Shown piece by piece: positions 1 to 8,951 of a stretch of 39,892 bases of DNA. The stretch lies in NCBI GenBank assembly GCA_029565935.1, contig JAKQNF010000016.1, positions 180,031-219,922 on the forward strand, in the 5' to 3' direction. A program made the translations under genes and the position numbers. Source of the DNA: Bacillota bacterium. Its GTDB lineage: Bacteria; Bacillota; DTU025; MWDF01. Below the pieces are notes generated by a model. The model worked only from the letters and a program-made list of their open reading frames with translations. It searched no databases and was not told the DNA's origin. The number at the start of each line of letters is the position of its first letter. The stretch's first letter is position 1.

Positions 1-383
1 GCAGGCACCAGCCGAACCTGATCCTAAAGCTCGGCTCCGGGATAGTCAGCCTTTACAACATAACGACTTTCATGAGCGACATAGTCTCTTACAGCAGGCT
101 ATTCGGCCTCGGCTTCACCAGCATAGTGATCGGCATAGTGATCAACTACATGGCCAAGATGCTCCTTGGCGTCCCTGTGGTAGGCTACTTGCTGTTCCTG
201 GTGGTGCTCGTGTTCGGGCACATGTTCAATTTGCTCATCAACGTGACCAGCGCGTTCATACACTCGGCGAGGCTCCAGTACGTGGAGTTCTTCGGCAAGT
301 TCGCCGATTTCGGCGGCACCAAGTTCGAACCGTTCAGGGTATTCAACAAATATGTTGATATAGACATAGAGGAGGCAAAGTAA
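1..383 (+). CDS. atpI: V-type ATP synthase subunit I (a-subunit homologue), C-terminal part
   Basis: This is the 3' end of a gene that starts before the window; the frame is open from base 3, giving about 126 residues. Subunit I is the membrane stator of V/A-type ATPases and provides the ion half-channels against the proteolipid ring. The visible part covers the last transmembrane helices. It contains SDIVSYSRLFGLGF and, further on, AFIHSARLQYVEFFGKF. These match the two family segments that carry the essential arginines (R735 and R799 in yeast Vph1); the first Arg codon here is at 96-98. The stop lies 1 nt before atpK, and the GGAGG at 371-375 inside this gene is the ribosome site for atpK. 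It is the first visible gene of the I-K-E-C-F-A-B-D operon. Confidence 0.93.
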   Translation, partial: RHQPNLILKLGSGIVSLYNITTFMSDIVSYSRLFGLGFTSIVIGIVINYMAKMLLGVPVVGYLLFLVVLVFGHMFNLLINVTSAFIHSARLQYVEFFGKFADFGGTKFEPFRVFNKYVDIDIEEAK

Positions 384-384
384 A

Positions 385-852
385 ATGACACTAGGCACTA
401 TCCTGGCGCTGTTCTCCATAGGAATCGCAGTCGGTCTTCCGGGCTACGGCTCATCTTACGGCGTAGGGCTGGTCGGTGAAGCCGGCGCAGGGGTCGTATC
501 GGAGAACCCAGATAAGTTCGGCCAGATCCTCCTTCTGGAGATCGTCCCCGGTACGCAGGGCATATACGGAGTGCTGGCCGGCTTGATGATCATGCTGAGG
601 GCGGGGTTCCTCTCCGGCAGCATCCCGTCGTTCACGGTGCTTGAAGGCGTAGCATACATAATGGCAGCATTGCCCATCGGTTTCGTGGGATGGGTATCGG
701 CCATCTACCAGGGCAGGGTCGCGGCGGCGGGCGTTGGCATCATCGCTAAGAAGCCCAACGAGATGGGCAAGGCCATTCTATTCGCCGCGATGGTCGAGAC
801 CTATGCCATCCTTTCGCTCCTTGTGAGCCTGCTGCTCATCATCAGGCTATAA
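385..852 (+). CDS. atpK: V-type ATP synthase subunit K (c-ring proteolipid)
   Basis: A 155-aa four-helix proteolipid made of two fused hairpins, close in length to Enterococcus NtpK (156 aa). It forms the rotating membrane ring. The ion-carrying carboxylate is Glu138 in the helix MVETYAIL; the first hairpin carries PGTQGIYG at residues 55-62. In NtpK the Na+ site is built by L61, T64, Q65, Q110 and E139, with Y68 capping. By alignment the equivalents here are V54, T57, Q58, Q109, E138 and Y61, so every side-chain ligand is kept; L61 contributes only its backbone. This supports Na+ rather than H+ coupling, as an inference. The start has GGAGG 9 nt upstream. Only the second hairpin has the transport glutamate at this site. 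Confidence 0.95.
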   Translation: MTLGTILALFSIGIAVGLPGYGSSYGVGLVGEAGAGVVSENPDKFGQILLLEIVPGTQGIYGVLAGLMIMLRAGFLSGSIPSFTVLEGVAYIMAALPIGFVGWVSAIYQGRVAAAGVGIIAKKPNEMGKAILFAAMVETYAILSLLVSLLLIIRL

Positions 853-870
853 GGGAATCCGGAGGAAACA

Positions 871-1473
871 ATGGAGAACTTATCCGCGATATTAGAAAGC
901 ATAGATACGAAGGCCAGGATTGAAGCCGCCTCGATAATCTCGAAGGCGGAGGAGTCGGCCGCGAAGATAATCGCGGAAGGCAGGGCGAAGGCCAAGGCAG
1001 AGGAAGAAAGGATCATCAAGAACGCGCTGGCCGTATCCGAAGAGGAGCTAAGGCGCGTCAAGGTAACGGCCGGCCTGGAAGCGAGGAACGAAATCCTGGC
1101 TTCCAAGGGGTCCTTGATCTCAGGCGTCCTGGCTGAGCTTCCCGCGAAGCTCCACTCACTGACGGACAAGGACTACGCATGCCTCATAAGGGGCGTCGTC
1201 CTTTCGTTCGCGCCGCTCGGACTGGTCCATGTGATCCCGGCTGAAGCCGACAAGGACGTATTCAACTCCATGTTCGTGATGGGCATAAACACCGCCTTGG
1301 AAGCAAGGGGGCAGGATACGACCCTGATCCTTACGGGGGAGACGGTTGATGCGAGCGGGGGGCTGGTCCTTAGGAGCGATACCGTGACGGTGGACTGCAC
1401 GCTGGAATCCATATGCGAATATTATAAAGAGGCGCTTGAGCCCATTATCTCTAACGCGCTGTTCACCGAGTGA
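871..1473 (+). CDS. atpE: V-type ATP synthase subunit E (peripheral stalk)
   Basis: A 200-aa protein. Residues about 5-85 are a long charged, Ala/Glu/Lys-rich helix typical of the stalk coiled coil, followed by a compact C-terminal domain with hydrophobic beta segments. Subunit E pairs with the G/H subunit to form the peripheral stalk holding the A3B3 head against subunit I. No separate G subunit gene is visible, so it should lie upstream of the window. The ATG follows CGGAGGAAACA, a good ribosome site. The stop overlaps the GTG start of the subunit C gene by 4 nt, indicating translational coupling. Family assignment rests on position in the operon, length and coiled-coil composition, since this subunit is poorly conserved. 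Confidence 0.88.
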   Translation: MENLSAILESIDTKARIEAASIISKAEESAAKIIAEGRAKAKAEEERIIKNALAVSEEELRRVKVTAGLEARNEILASKGSLISGVLAELPAKLHSLTDKDYACLIRGVVLSFAPLGLVHVIPAEADKDVFNSMFVMGINTALEARGQDTTLILTGETVDASGGLVLRSDTVTVDCTLESICEYYKEALEPIISNALFTE

Positions 1474-2567
1474 GCGGGTTGAAGGGATTGAAGAGCTTGA
1501 ACAACACAGACTCCTACGCATATGCGGTCGGAAGGACCAAGGCCCTTGAGGCGCGGATGCTAGACACGGCCAGGATACAGAGGATCGCCGAAGCCCCGGA
1601 CTACGAGGACGCGGTCAGGTACCTTGCCGATAGCGAGTACTCGCACATGGTCGGGGACATAGGATTCGAGAAGGCCCTCGAGGAGGAGCGCAGGAGGGTG
1701 CACCTTACCGTCGCATCTTACTCCCCCGACCCTTATTTCACGGGGTTGTTCTTCTCGGCGGACGATTTTCTCTACCTTAAGTCGATCATTAAGGGATTCT
1801 TCCTCAAAGGCACGGTCGAATCCGGTATCGGCAGGGAAAAGAAGGCCGGATGGCTGGGGTTGGATGCAATAACGGCGATCGCAGAGGCGGCCTGCAAGGA
1901 CGAGCCGAGGGACGAAGAGGAGATGAAGCTCGACTTTGCGTCGGCGGCGAAGAAGCTGACCGGTGCAGGATATGTCGAGTACGTGCTCCGCGACGCGGCT
2001 TACAAGGCAGTGGCCGCATTCAGGGCGTCGGAGGATTCCCTGGACATTGACGTCATCGTCGACAAGGCCTATTTCGGATATGCCCAGCAGCTAGCATCCT
2101 CCAGGAAGGCGTCATGGCTTTTAAGCTTCATTGCGCTGAAGGTCGACTTGATGAACATCGTCATGCTCATGAGGGCGATCAACACGGGCAAGAGCATCGC
2201 TTTCCTCGAGAAGTCCATGATAGACGGCGGCAACGTCGCCCTTAAGGAGCTGCTGGATGCCTACAGGGAAGGGGCCGCAAGGCTTCAGAAACTCCTGGAA
2301 TCCACCAACTACTGGAAGACCCTGTCCTCGGGATTCGAGATTTGGTCGAAGACTTCCGCGCTGAGGCCGTTCGAGATGGCTGCGGAAGGGCTGCTAGCGT
2401 CGTACGCGAGACAGTCGAAGCAGATGTCCAGCGGCTATGAGCCGGTGGTCGGCTATCTGATAGCGAAGGACACTGAGATAACGATACTAAGGAAGGTACT
2501 AACGGGCAAGTCGAAACGCCTGGCCGTACCGTTCATACGCGAGAGGTTGAGTGACGGCAATGCATAA
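1470..2567 (+). CDS. atpC: V-type ATP synthase subunit C (d-subunit homologue)
   Basis: A 365-aa mostly helical soluble protein matching the size of bacterial subunit C/NtpC. This funnel-shaped part sits on the c-ring and connects it to the central shaft (D and F). The segment NNTDSYAYAVGRTKALEARML near the start is typical of the family, as is the repeated pattern of helices with Asp/Glu-Tyr pairs. The GTG start overlaps the atpE stop as GTGA. In-frame TTG codons at 1479 and 1488 are alternative starts, and no strong ribosome site precedes the GTG, so translation probably relies on coupling. The 3' end overlaps the start of atpF by 17 nt. Confidence 0.9.
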   Translation: MSGLKGLKSLNNTDSYAYAVGRTKALEARMLDTARIQRIAEAPDYEDAVRYLADSEYSHMVGDIGFEKALEEERRRVHLTVASYSPDPYFTGLFFSADDFLYLKSIIKGFFLKGTVESGIGREKKAGWLGLDAITAIAEAACKDEPRDEEEMKLDFASAAKKLTGAGYVEYVLRDAAYKAVAAFRASEDSLDIDVIVDKAYFGYAQQLASSRKASWLLSFIALKVDLMNIVMLMRAINTGKSIAFLEKSMIDGGNVALKELLDAYREGAARLQKLLESTNYWKTLSSGFEIWSKTSALRPFEMAAEGLLASYARQSKQMSSGYEPVVGYLIAKDTEITILRKVLTGKSKRLAVPFIRERLSDGNA

Positions 2568-2892
2568 GATGGCAGTGATAGGCGATGCGTCGTCGGTCGT
2601 GGGCTTCGTGGCGCTGGGCGTCACGGTGTTGACGGCCAAGGATGCCGGGGAGGGTTCGCTGCTCCTCAAGAAGGCGGCGGATGAAGGCTTCGCCGTTATC
2701 TTCGTGACGGAGGGCATAGCCCTGGGGATGATAGACGCGATCACCTCGTACTCCAAGAAACCATTGCCGATAGTGCTAACGATACCTGATAACGAGGGAC
2801 ACACCGGCGCCGCACTAGAGAAACTGAGGCGCACCGTTGAAAAGGCGCTAGGCGCCGATATACTCTTCGGGAAAGAAGGTACTGGCCAGTGA
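2551..2892 (+). CDS. atpF: V-type ATP synthase subunit F
   Basis: A protein of about 110 aa with the small Rossmann-like fold of subunit F, which binds the central shaft subunit D and modulates the head. The N-terminal [18 protein letters not shown] corresponds to the conserved IGD-x-x-x-x-GF opening. [15 protein letters not shown] in the second half matches the usual V-x-IP segment. The start is uncertain: GTG at 2551 lies 4 nt after GAGAGG, while in-frame ATGs at 2560 and 2569 would give the family's usual short N-terminus. It overlaps atpC upstream and atpA downstream (GTGA at 2889-2892), consistent with tight stoichiometric coupling. Confidence 0.9.
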   Translation: MTAMHKMAVIGDASSVVGFVALGVTVLTAKDAGEGSLLLKKAADEGFAVIFVTEGIALGMIDAITSYSKKPLPIVLTIPDNEGHTGAALEKLRRTVEKALGADILFGKEGTGQ

Positions 2893-4676
2893 GCACGGAT
2901 ATGATAGTTGGCAGGATTATCAAGGTCAGCGGCCCGCTAGTCGTCGCCGAGGGCATGGTGGGCGCTAGGATGTACGAAGTCGTGAGGGTCTCGGACAAGC
3001 GCCTGATAGGCGAGATAATCGAGATGCGAGGCGACAGGGCATCCATACAGGTATATGAGGAGACCTTCGGGCTGGGTCCTGGCGAACCGGTCTATTCGAC
3101 CGGCGAGCCCCTATCCGTTGAGTTGGGGCCTGGGCTCATAGGCTCCATCTATGACGGGATCCAAAGGCCGCTGGACAGGATATATGAACAGGTAGGCGAC
3201 AGGATCAGCCGCGGCGTAGGGGCCGACGGCATAGACCATTCCAAGAAATGGGAATTTGTCCCGACCGTCAAGCCGGATCAGAAGGTCAAGGGCGGCGACA
3301 TAATCGGCACCGTCGACGAGACGAGGATCATCCAGCACAAGGTGATGGTCCCGCACGGGATAAACGGGACTGTAGTGTCGATAGAATCGGGCGAGTTCAC
3401 CGTGACGGACCCCGTCGCCATCGTCAGATCCGACGACGGCACGGAGCACAAGGTGTGCATGATGCAGCGCTGGCCCATCAGGCAGAGCCGTCCTATAGCC
3501 AGGAAGCTGTCGCCCTGCGAGCTTCTGACTACCGGCCAGAGGGTCATAGATACTTTCTTCCCGGTGGCGAAAGGCGGTACCGCGTGCGTGCCCGGACCAT
3601 TCGGTTCCGGCAAGACCGTAGTCCAGCACCAGCTGGCGAAGTGGGCGGACGCGGAGATCATCGTATACGTCGGCTGCGGCGAGCGCGGCAATGAGATGAC
3701 GGACGTCCTGATGGAGTTCCCGCAGCTTAAGGACCCCAAGAGCGGAGAGCCGCTGATGAAGAGGACCGTCCTGATAGCCAACACGTCGGACATGCCGGTC
3801 TCGGCAAGAGAATCGTCCGTCTACACCGGCATAACGATAGCCGAGTACTACAGGGACATGGGATACTCGGTCGCCCTCATGGCGGACTCGACGAGCCGCT
3901 GGGCGGAGGCCCTCAGGGAGATGTCGGGCAGGCTCGAGGAGATGCCGGGCGAGGAAGGATACCCCGCATATCTGGGAAGCCGCGCGGCGGAGTTCTATGA
4001 AAGGGCGGGCAGGGTCACATGTGCCGGCACGGAAGGGCGCGAAGGCGTCCTGACGGTCGTAGGCGCGGTGAGCCCCGCCGGCGGGGACCTGTCGGAACCG
4101 GTCGCGCAGGCGACCCTAAGGATAGTGAAAGTGTTCTGGAGCCTGGAGGCGAGCCTTGCGTACGCGAGGCACTTCCCGGCGATAGGATGGCTCACCAGCT
4201 ATTCCCTGTACGAGGACCAGGTAGCGGGATACATCGAAAAGGAGATAGGCAAAGAATTCCTCGACAATAAGAAGGAAGCCATGAAAATCCTGCAGGAAGA
4301 GGCCGACCTTTCCGAGATCGTAAGGCTAGTCGGTATCGACTCGCTAGGGCCGATGGACCGCATAACGCTCGAGACCGCCAAGACGATAAGGGAAGACTTC
4401 CTGCACCAGAACGCATTCCATGAAGTGGACACATACACTTCCCTTCCGAAGCAGAAGGCGATGCTGTCAGTAATCCTAAGGCTGGACAAGGAGATGAGGA
4501 GGGGCGCCGGCGCGGACATAGAGCTGGACGACCTCCTTGCGATACCAGCCAGGGACAAGGTAGGAAGGATGAAGTACATAGAAGAGAAGCAGATCGGGAA
4601 GATTTCGGCCATCGAAGAGGAGATCACCTCTGAAGTGACAGCCCTGATGGCGGAGGATGGTGGTAAGAGTGCTTAA
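2889..4676 (+). CDS. atpA: V-type ATP synthase subunit A (catalytic)
   Basis: A 595-aa catalytic subunit, normal length for the family (about 580-600 aa). It has a beta-barrel at the N-terminus and the A-subunit-specific bulge at about residues 110-190. The P-loop GPFGSGKT is at 236-243. [10 protein letters not shown], which carries the catalytic Glu, follows. [20 protein letters not shown], the arginine-containing nucleotide-binding stretch, and a C-terminal helical bundle complete it. The serine-containing P-loop GPFGSGKT is the version specific to V/A-type A subunits rather than F1 beta. The GTG start overlaps the atpF stop. An in-frame ATG at 2901 is an alternative. Three copies alternate with subunit B to form the head. 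Confidence 0.97.
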   Translation: MSTDMIVGRIIKVSGPLVVAEGMVGARMYEVVRVSDKRLIGEIIEMRGDRASIQVYEETFGLGPGEPVYSTGEPLSVELGPGLIGSIYDGIQRPLDRIYEQVGDRISRGVGADGIDHSKKWEFVPTVKPDQKVKGGDIIGTVDETRIIQHKVMVPHGINGTVVSIESGEFTVTDPVAIVRSDDGTEHKVCMMQRWPIRQSRPIARKLSPCELLTTGQRVIDTFFPVAKGGTACVPGPFGSGKTVVQHQLAKWADAEIIVYVGCGERGNEMTDVLMEFPQLKDPKSGEPLMKRTVLIANTSDMPVSARESSVYTGITIAEYYRDMGYSVALMADSTSRWAEALREMSGRLEEMPGEEGYPAYLGSRAAEFYERAGRVTCAGTEGREGVLTVVGAVSPAGGDLSEPVAQATLRIVKVFWSLEASLAYARHFPAIGWLTSYSLYEDQVAGYIEKEIGKEFLDNKKEAMKILQEEADLSEIVRLVGIDSLGPMDRITLETAKTIREDFLHQNAFHEVDTYTSLPKQKAMLSVILRLDKEMRRGAGADIELDDLLAIPARDKVGRMKYIEEKQIGKISAIEEEITSEVTALMAEDGGKSA

Positions 4677-6057
4677 GGAATATAAGACCATCAGAGAGAT
4701 CGCCGGTCCGTTGATGCTCGTACAGATGGTCGAAGGAGTGAAGTACGGCGAGCTCGTCGAGATAGCCGGTACGGAAGGGCAGACCAGGCGCGGCAGGGTG
4801 CTGGAAGTATCCGACAACAACGCGCTGGTGCAGCTATTCGAAGGATCCTCGGGTATGGACCTCTCCACGGCCTCCGTGAAGTTCTTGGGCCACGGCATAG
4901 AGCTGGGCGTCTCGATGGACATGCTCGGCAGGGTTTTCACGGGCCTTGGCAATCCGCGCGACGACGGACCGAGGATAATCCCCGAGAAGCGCATGGACAT
5001 CAACGGTTCGCCGGTGAATCCGTTCGCCAGGGACTACCCGTCCGAATTCATCCAGACGGGCATATCGACCATAGACGGCCTGAACACCCTAGTGCGCGGC
5101 CAGAAGCTGCCCATATTCTCCGGATCCGGTCTGCCGCACTCCCAGATGGCGGCCCAGATAGCAAGGCAGGCCAAGGTGTTGGGAAGCGACGAGCGCTTTG
5201 CCGTCGTGTTCGCGGCGATGGGCATCACCTTCGAGGAAGCCGACTTCTTCGTCAAGGACTTCCAGCGCACGGGCGCTATCGAAAGGGCCGTGCTATTCCT
5301 GAACCTCGCGAACGACCCGGCCATCGAAAGGATCGCCACACCCAGGATGGCGCTGACAGCGGCCGAATACCTGGCATACGAGAAGGACATGCACGTCCTT
5401 GTCATACTGACGGACATGACGAACTACTGCGAGGCCTTAAGGGAGATCTCGGCCGCGAGGAAGGAAGTGCCTGGGCGCCGCGGATACCCGGGCTACTTGT
5501 ACACCGACCTTGCCACGATATATGAGAGGGCCGGCAGGATAAAGGGGCGCGAAGGGTCCATAACGCAAATACCCATACTATCGATGCCCGAGGACGATAA
5601 GACCCACCCGATCCCCGACCTTACGGGATACATCACCGAAGGCCAGATCGTACTGTCGCGCGAGCTGCACAAGAAGGGCATATACCCGCCCGTCGACACG
5701 ATGCCCTCGCTGTCCAGGCTCAAGGACAAGGGCATCGGGAAGGGCAAGACGAGAGAGGACCACGCGGATACGCTCAACCAGCTCTATGCGGCGTACGCAA
5801 GGGGCAAGGAGGCGAAGGAGCTGGCGGTTATCCTGGGCGAGGCCGCGCTTTCCCCGACGGACCGCATATTCGCGAAGTTCGCCGACGAGTTCGAGAACAG
5901 GTACGTGGCCCAGGGAGTCGAAGAGGACCGCACGATATTCAGGACCTTGGACCTGGGCTGGGAGCTACTCTCGATGCTGCCGGTAAGGGAGCTGAAGAGG
6001 GTGCGCGAGGAGTTCATTACGGAATACATGCCGGAAATCGGCGGAAGCCAAGACTAG
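4669..6057 (+). CDS. atpB: V-type ATP synthase subunit B (regulatory, non-catalytic)
   Basis: About 462 aa, the usual length. The B subunit alternates with A in the head and lacks a functional P-loop: [20 protein letters not shown] replaces it, as in the family. The start chosen is GTG at 4669, giving a protein beginning [14 protein letters not shown], the typical N-terminus of bacterial homologues. It lies 12 nt after GGAGG (4652-4656). The in-frame ATG at 4657 directly abuts that ribosome site and is less likely. The gene overlaps the end of atpA by 8 nt. [17 protein letters not shown] in the C-terminal half and the final helical domain are well preserved. Confidence 0.96.
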   Translation: MLKEYKTIREIAGPLMLVQMVEGVKYGELVEIAGTEGQTRRGRVLEVSDNNALVQLFEGSSGMDLSTASVKFLGHGIELGVSMDMLGRVFTGLGNPRDDGPRIIPEKRMDINGSPVNPFARDYPSEFIQTGISTIDGLNTLVRGQKLPIFSGSGLPHSQMAAQIARQAKVLGSDERFAVVFAAMGITFEEADFFVKDFQRTGAIERAVLFLNLANDPAIERIATPRMALTAAEYLAYEKDMHVLVILTDMTNYCEALREISAARKEVPGRRGYPGYLYTDLATIYERAGRIKGREGSITQIPILSMPEDDKTHPIPDLTGYITEGQIVLSRELHKKGIYPPVDTMPSLSRLKDKGIGKGKTREDHADTLNQLYAAYARGKEAKELAVILGEAALSPTDRIFAKFADEFENRYVAQGVEEDRTIFRTLDLGWELLSMLPVRELKRVREEFITEYMPEIGGSQD

Positions 6058-6076
6058 CGGTTAGGAGGTAGCATCC

Positions 6077-6718
6077 TTGCAGACCAACGTTAGCCCGACA
6101 AGGATGCAGCTCCAGAAGCTCAAGAGACGCTATGCGGTTGCCAGGAGGGGGCACAAGCTCCTGAAGGACAAACTGGACGAGTTGCTCAAGAACTTCATGG
6201 AGCTGGTCCGGAGGAATAGGGACCTGAGGACTGCCGTAGACGCCGCCCTGGCCGAGGCTTTCACGGGTTTCACGGTAGCCAGGGCGGTGATGTCATCCGC
6301 CGCGGTCGAAGAAGCCCTGATGTTCCCGAAGGAGAGGGCCTCCGTGACGGCATCGTCCAGGAACCTAATGAGCGTGCAGGTACCGACGCTGAAATGGGAC
6401 TTCGAGGAGCAGAAGGACCGCAGCCAGATTTACCCTTATGGGTTCGCGCTCACGAGCGTGGAGCTCGACAGGGCCATAAAGCTGCTCTCGGATACGATGC
6501 CGCTGCTCATAGAGCTCGCGGAAGTGGAGAAGAGCGTGGAGCTCCTGGCCGAGGCCATAGAGGGCACCAGAAGGCGTGTGAACGCGCTGGAGCACATCCT
6601 CATCCCGCAGCTCGAGACTGACATCAAGTACATAAGGATGAAACTGGAAGAAGCCGAGAGGAGCAACCTCACAAGGCTCATGAAAGTGAAGGACATAGTA
6701 AGGGCGAAGAGCATATAG
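6077..6718 (+). CDS. atpD: V-type ATP synthase subunit D (central rotor shaft)
   Basis: A 213-aa protein of two long helices (about residues 5-75 and 125-205) forming the antiparallel coiled coil of the rotor shaft, which turns inside the A3B3 head. The N-terminal PTRMQLQKLKRRYAVARRGH is the family hallmark (PTR-x-x-L ... RGHxLLKDK). A TTG start is used: TTAGGAGGTAG lies just upstream with about 8 nt spacing, and the first ATG (6104) would remove part of the conserved segment. It is the last gene of the operon and is followed by a strong hairpin. Confidence 0.93.
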   Translation: MQTNVSPTRMQLQKLKRRYAVARRGHKLLKDKLDELLKNFMELVRRNRDLRTAVDAALAEAFTGFTVARAVMSSAAVEEALMFPKERASVTASSRNLMSVQVPTLKWDFEEQKDRSQIYPYGFALTSVELDRAIKLLSDTMPLLIELAEVEKSVELLAEAIEGTRRRVNALEHILIPQLETDIKYIRMKLEEAERSNLTRLMKVKDIVRAKSI

Positions 6719-6753
6719 CCTTTACGAAGCATCTTCCACGTAGGTTGGACAAA

Positions 6754-6794
6754 TAGGACGCGGCGCCCGGCTATCTGCCGGGCGCCGCGTCCTA
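6754..6794. terminator. Bidirectional hairpin between convergent operons
   Basis: A perfect 17-bp inverted repeat: left arm 6754-6770, loop CTATCTG at 6771-6777, right arm 6778-6794. It lies between atpD (+) and the convergent ABC-ATPase gene (-). The stem is very GC-rich, but there is no long T-run on either side, so it may act as a transcript-end stabiliser or a Rho-assisted end rather than a textbook intrinsic terminator. Confidence 0.7.
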
Positions 6795-6826
6795 CAATCC
6801 GTCCATCGGGCAGCGTATCGCCTTTC

Positions 6827-7930
6827 CTACTTCATCGCAAGGCCAGTGGCGCGGTCGAAGAGATGCGCCTTGGTCAGGTCCGCAGAGAGCGTGACGGGCT
6901 TACCGAATGCCGCCTTGGTCGAAGGATTGACCTTGGCCGTCACCTGCGTGCCGCCTTTGGCGGTGACATAGAGCAGCGTCTCGGAACCCATCGGCTCGAC
7001 AACATCGGCGGTCGCCCCCAATACTGCCCTATCGGCCCCCATAGGGGCGAACTCCGCGTCCTCAATATGCTCGGGCCTTATGCCCAGCACGACATCGAGG
7101 CCGTCCCTCGACGCTAGGCTACCGAACCTCTTCTCAGGAAGCGATATCGTCAGATCGCCTGAATCGAAACAGGCCCCGTCATATGTATTCCTTATCTTCC
7201 CATCTATTAGGTTCATCGAAGGTGAACCTATGAACCCGGCGACGAATATGTTGACCGGATCATCGTAGAGCTGCATCGGTTCGCCCTGCTGCTGTATGAT
7301 CCCGTCTTTCATAAGGACGATCCTTTCGCCCATCGTCATGGCCTCTGTCTGGTCGTGCGTCACGTATACGATGGTTGCGCCGATCCTCTTGTGTATCCTC
7401 GACAGCTCCGCACGCATCTGGACCCTGAGCTTGGCGTCTAGGTTGGACAGCGGTTCGTCCATAAGGAAGACCCTCGGTTTCCTTACGATGGCCCTTCCTA
7501 GGGCGACCCTCTGCTTCTGACCTCCCGAAAGGGCCTTAGGCTTCCTTTCGAGCAGGTCCTCTATCCCCAGTATCTTTGCCGCTTCCTTGACCCTCGCTTC
7601 TATCTCGGCGGCCGGCATCTTCTGCATCTTGAGCCCGAAGGCCATGTTGTTGTAGACGTCCATGTGGGGGTACAGGGCGTAGTTCTGGAACACCATCGCG
7701 ATGTCGCGGTCCTTGGGTTCCACGCCCTTCATGGACTTGCCCTCTATGAAGATCTCGCCTTCGTCCGGATCGTCCAGGCCTGCTATCATCCTCAGCGTCG
7801 TCGTCTTGCCGCAGCCCGAAGGGCCAACCAGCACGAGAAGCTCCTTGTCCTTGACCTCAAGGTCAAGCCCGCTTACTGCGACTGTCTTGCCGAATTTCTT
7901 CGTGACCCCTTTTAATATGACTTCAGCCAT
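6827..7930 (-). CDS. ugpC: Carbohydrate ABC transporter ATP-binding protein (MsmK/UgpC/MalK type)
   Basis: A 367-aa ABC ATPase of the CUT1 carbohydrate-importer class; ugpC is a family label and does not show the substrate. Walker A GPSGCGKTT is at residues 36-44, followed by the Q-loop, signature ALSGGQKQRVALGRA and Walker B FLMDEPLSNLD. From about residue 235 it has the C-terminal regulatory OB/TOBE domain (VLGIRPEHIEDAEF), as in MalK and MsmK. Such ATPases energise two-permease importers and are often shared between several. The ATG is preceded by CGGAGGTTCTCG on the minus strand. It is last in a five-gene minus-strand cluster, 18 nt after the RpiR-type regulator. Confidence 0.93.
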   Translation of the reverse strand: MAEVILKGVTKKFGKTVAVSGLDLEVKDKELLVLVGPSGCGKTTTLRMIAGLDDPDEGEIFIEGKSMKGVEPKDRDIAMVFQNYALYPHMDVYNNMAFGLKMQKMPAAEIEARVKEAAKILGIEDLLERKPKALSGGQKQRVALGRAIVRKPRVFLMDEPLSNLDAKLRVQMRAELSRIHKRIGATIVYVTHDQTEAMTMGERIVLMKDGIIQQQGEPMQLYDDPVNIFVAGFIGSPSMNLIDGKIRNTYDGACFDSGDLTISLPEKRFGSLASRDGLDVVLGIRPEHIEDAEFAPMGADRAVLGATADVVEPMGSETLLYVTAKGGTQVTAKVNPSTKAAFGKPVTLSADLTKAHLFDRATGLAMK

Positions 7931-7948
7931 CGAGAACCTCCGAAGCTG

Positions 7949-8824
7949 TTAATCTCCTATGCCGAGCCTGTCCAGGAGGGCCTTCTGTGAAAGCGCGTCG
8001 GCGCCATCCTCGCGCCCCATCTTGAAGGCTACCGCCATCATTAGGACGTCGACCACAGCCAGTCCGATTATCCTCGGTATGGACCACATTCCTACGTCGA
8101 ACTGGCTCTGCCTTATCTCGGGCGTTATAACGAAGTCCGAACCTCTCGCAAGCATCGAATCACGTGAGTTCGTGATTCCAATCGTAGCTGCCCCGGCATT
8201 CCTCGCAAGCCCGATAGCCTCGACGATTTCCTTGGTAGAACCTGAATAGGATATCCCTACCGCCGCATCGTCCGGGGTGAGCTTTGAGGCTTGCATCAGC
8301 TGCGCGTACGAGGATGTCTCATACTGCGAATCGAAGCCGAACCTCATCAGCCTGTTGTTCAGCTCGCTGGCTACCGTCCCGGAGAGCCCTGCTGCGAAGA
8401 TGACGACCTTCTTGGACGAAGAGAGCCTCTCCGCGGCGCCGTCCAGCTGTTCTCTGTCCACCGTGGACAAGGCTTCGTTGAGGACCGACACATCCAGGTC
8501 CTTCACCTTGCGGATTATGCCTTCCACGTCGCCGAATTCCTTCACGTGTTCATTAAGCGCGTTCTTTATCTCCGGTGGAGGGGCCGAGCCCAGCTCCTGG
8601 GACATCGCGACCTTGAACTGCTTGAAGCCGGCGAAACCCGCCTTCTTGCAGAACCTTACGACTGCCGCTTCCGATGAACCGCTTCGCCTGGCTAAATCGC
8701 TTATCCCCATATCGATGACCAAGGTGGGGTCCTCCAGGATCGAGACGGCTACTTTCTGCTCGCTCGGAGCCAGCTTAGCGAAAAGGCTCTCCACCCTGAC
8801 AAGATGGCCTTTCCTTTGTACCAT
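7949..8824 (-). CDS. MurR/RpiR-family transcriptional regulator (HTH + SIS)
   Basis: About 291 aa. An N-terminal helix-turn-helix of the RpiR type spans roughly residues 1-80, with LARRSGSSEAAVVRFCKKAG as recognition region. A C-terminal SIS sugar-phosphate binding domain (about 110-260) includes VVIFAAGLSGTVASELNNRL and VGISYSGSTKEIVEAI. RpiR regulators sense phosphosugars and control sugar uptake or catabolism genes. The chosen ATG (8824) follows GAGGGAGGG. An upstream in-frame ATG at 8851 and a longer form beginning at 8887 exist but lack a ribosome site and the family does not need them. It sits inside the sugar ABC cluster it probably controls. Confidence 0.88.
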   Translation of the reverse strand: MVQRKGHLVRVESLFAKLAPSEQKVAVSILEDPTLVIDMGISDLARRSGSSEAAVVRFCKKAGFAGFKQFKVAMSQELGSAPPPEIKNALNEHVKEFGDVEGIIRKVKDLDVSVLNEALSTVDREQLDGAAERLSSSKKVVIFAAGLSGTVASELNNRLMRFGFDSQYETSSYAQLMQASKLTPDDAAVGISYSGSTKEIVEAIGLARNAGAATIGITNSRDSMLARGSDFVITPEIRQSQFDVGMWSIPRIIGLAVVDVLMMAVAFKMGREDGADALSQKALLDRLGIGD

Positions 8825-8951
8825 GGCGTCCGGCCCTCCCTCACGCGTCATGAAATCCCGCGATAACCTTAACCTGTATGTCGTCATTATCGCATATCGA
8901 AGGCCAAGACAGGAAGGACGCGGGCTTTAAGCCGGTGTTTATTGACCGCCT

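Noticed and set aside
3111-3793. Two minus-strand frames of about 170 aa over atpA
   Set aside because: Shadows of the catalytic subunit; no start signals and no recognisable domains.
8277-8930. 217-aa plus-strand open frame opposite the RpiR-type gene
   Set aside because: Antisense shadow with Ser/Leu-rich low-complexity composition; the minus-strand frame has clear HTH and SIS domains.
8888-8951. GGCTTTAAGCC palindrome after the binding-protein gene, as terminator or operator
   Set aside because: Only four or five pairs with almost no loop; the downstream RpiR and ATPase genes are probably on the same transcript.
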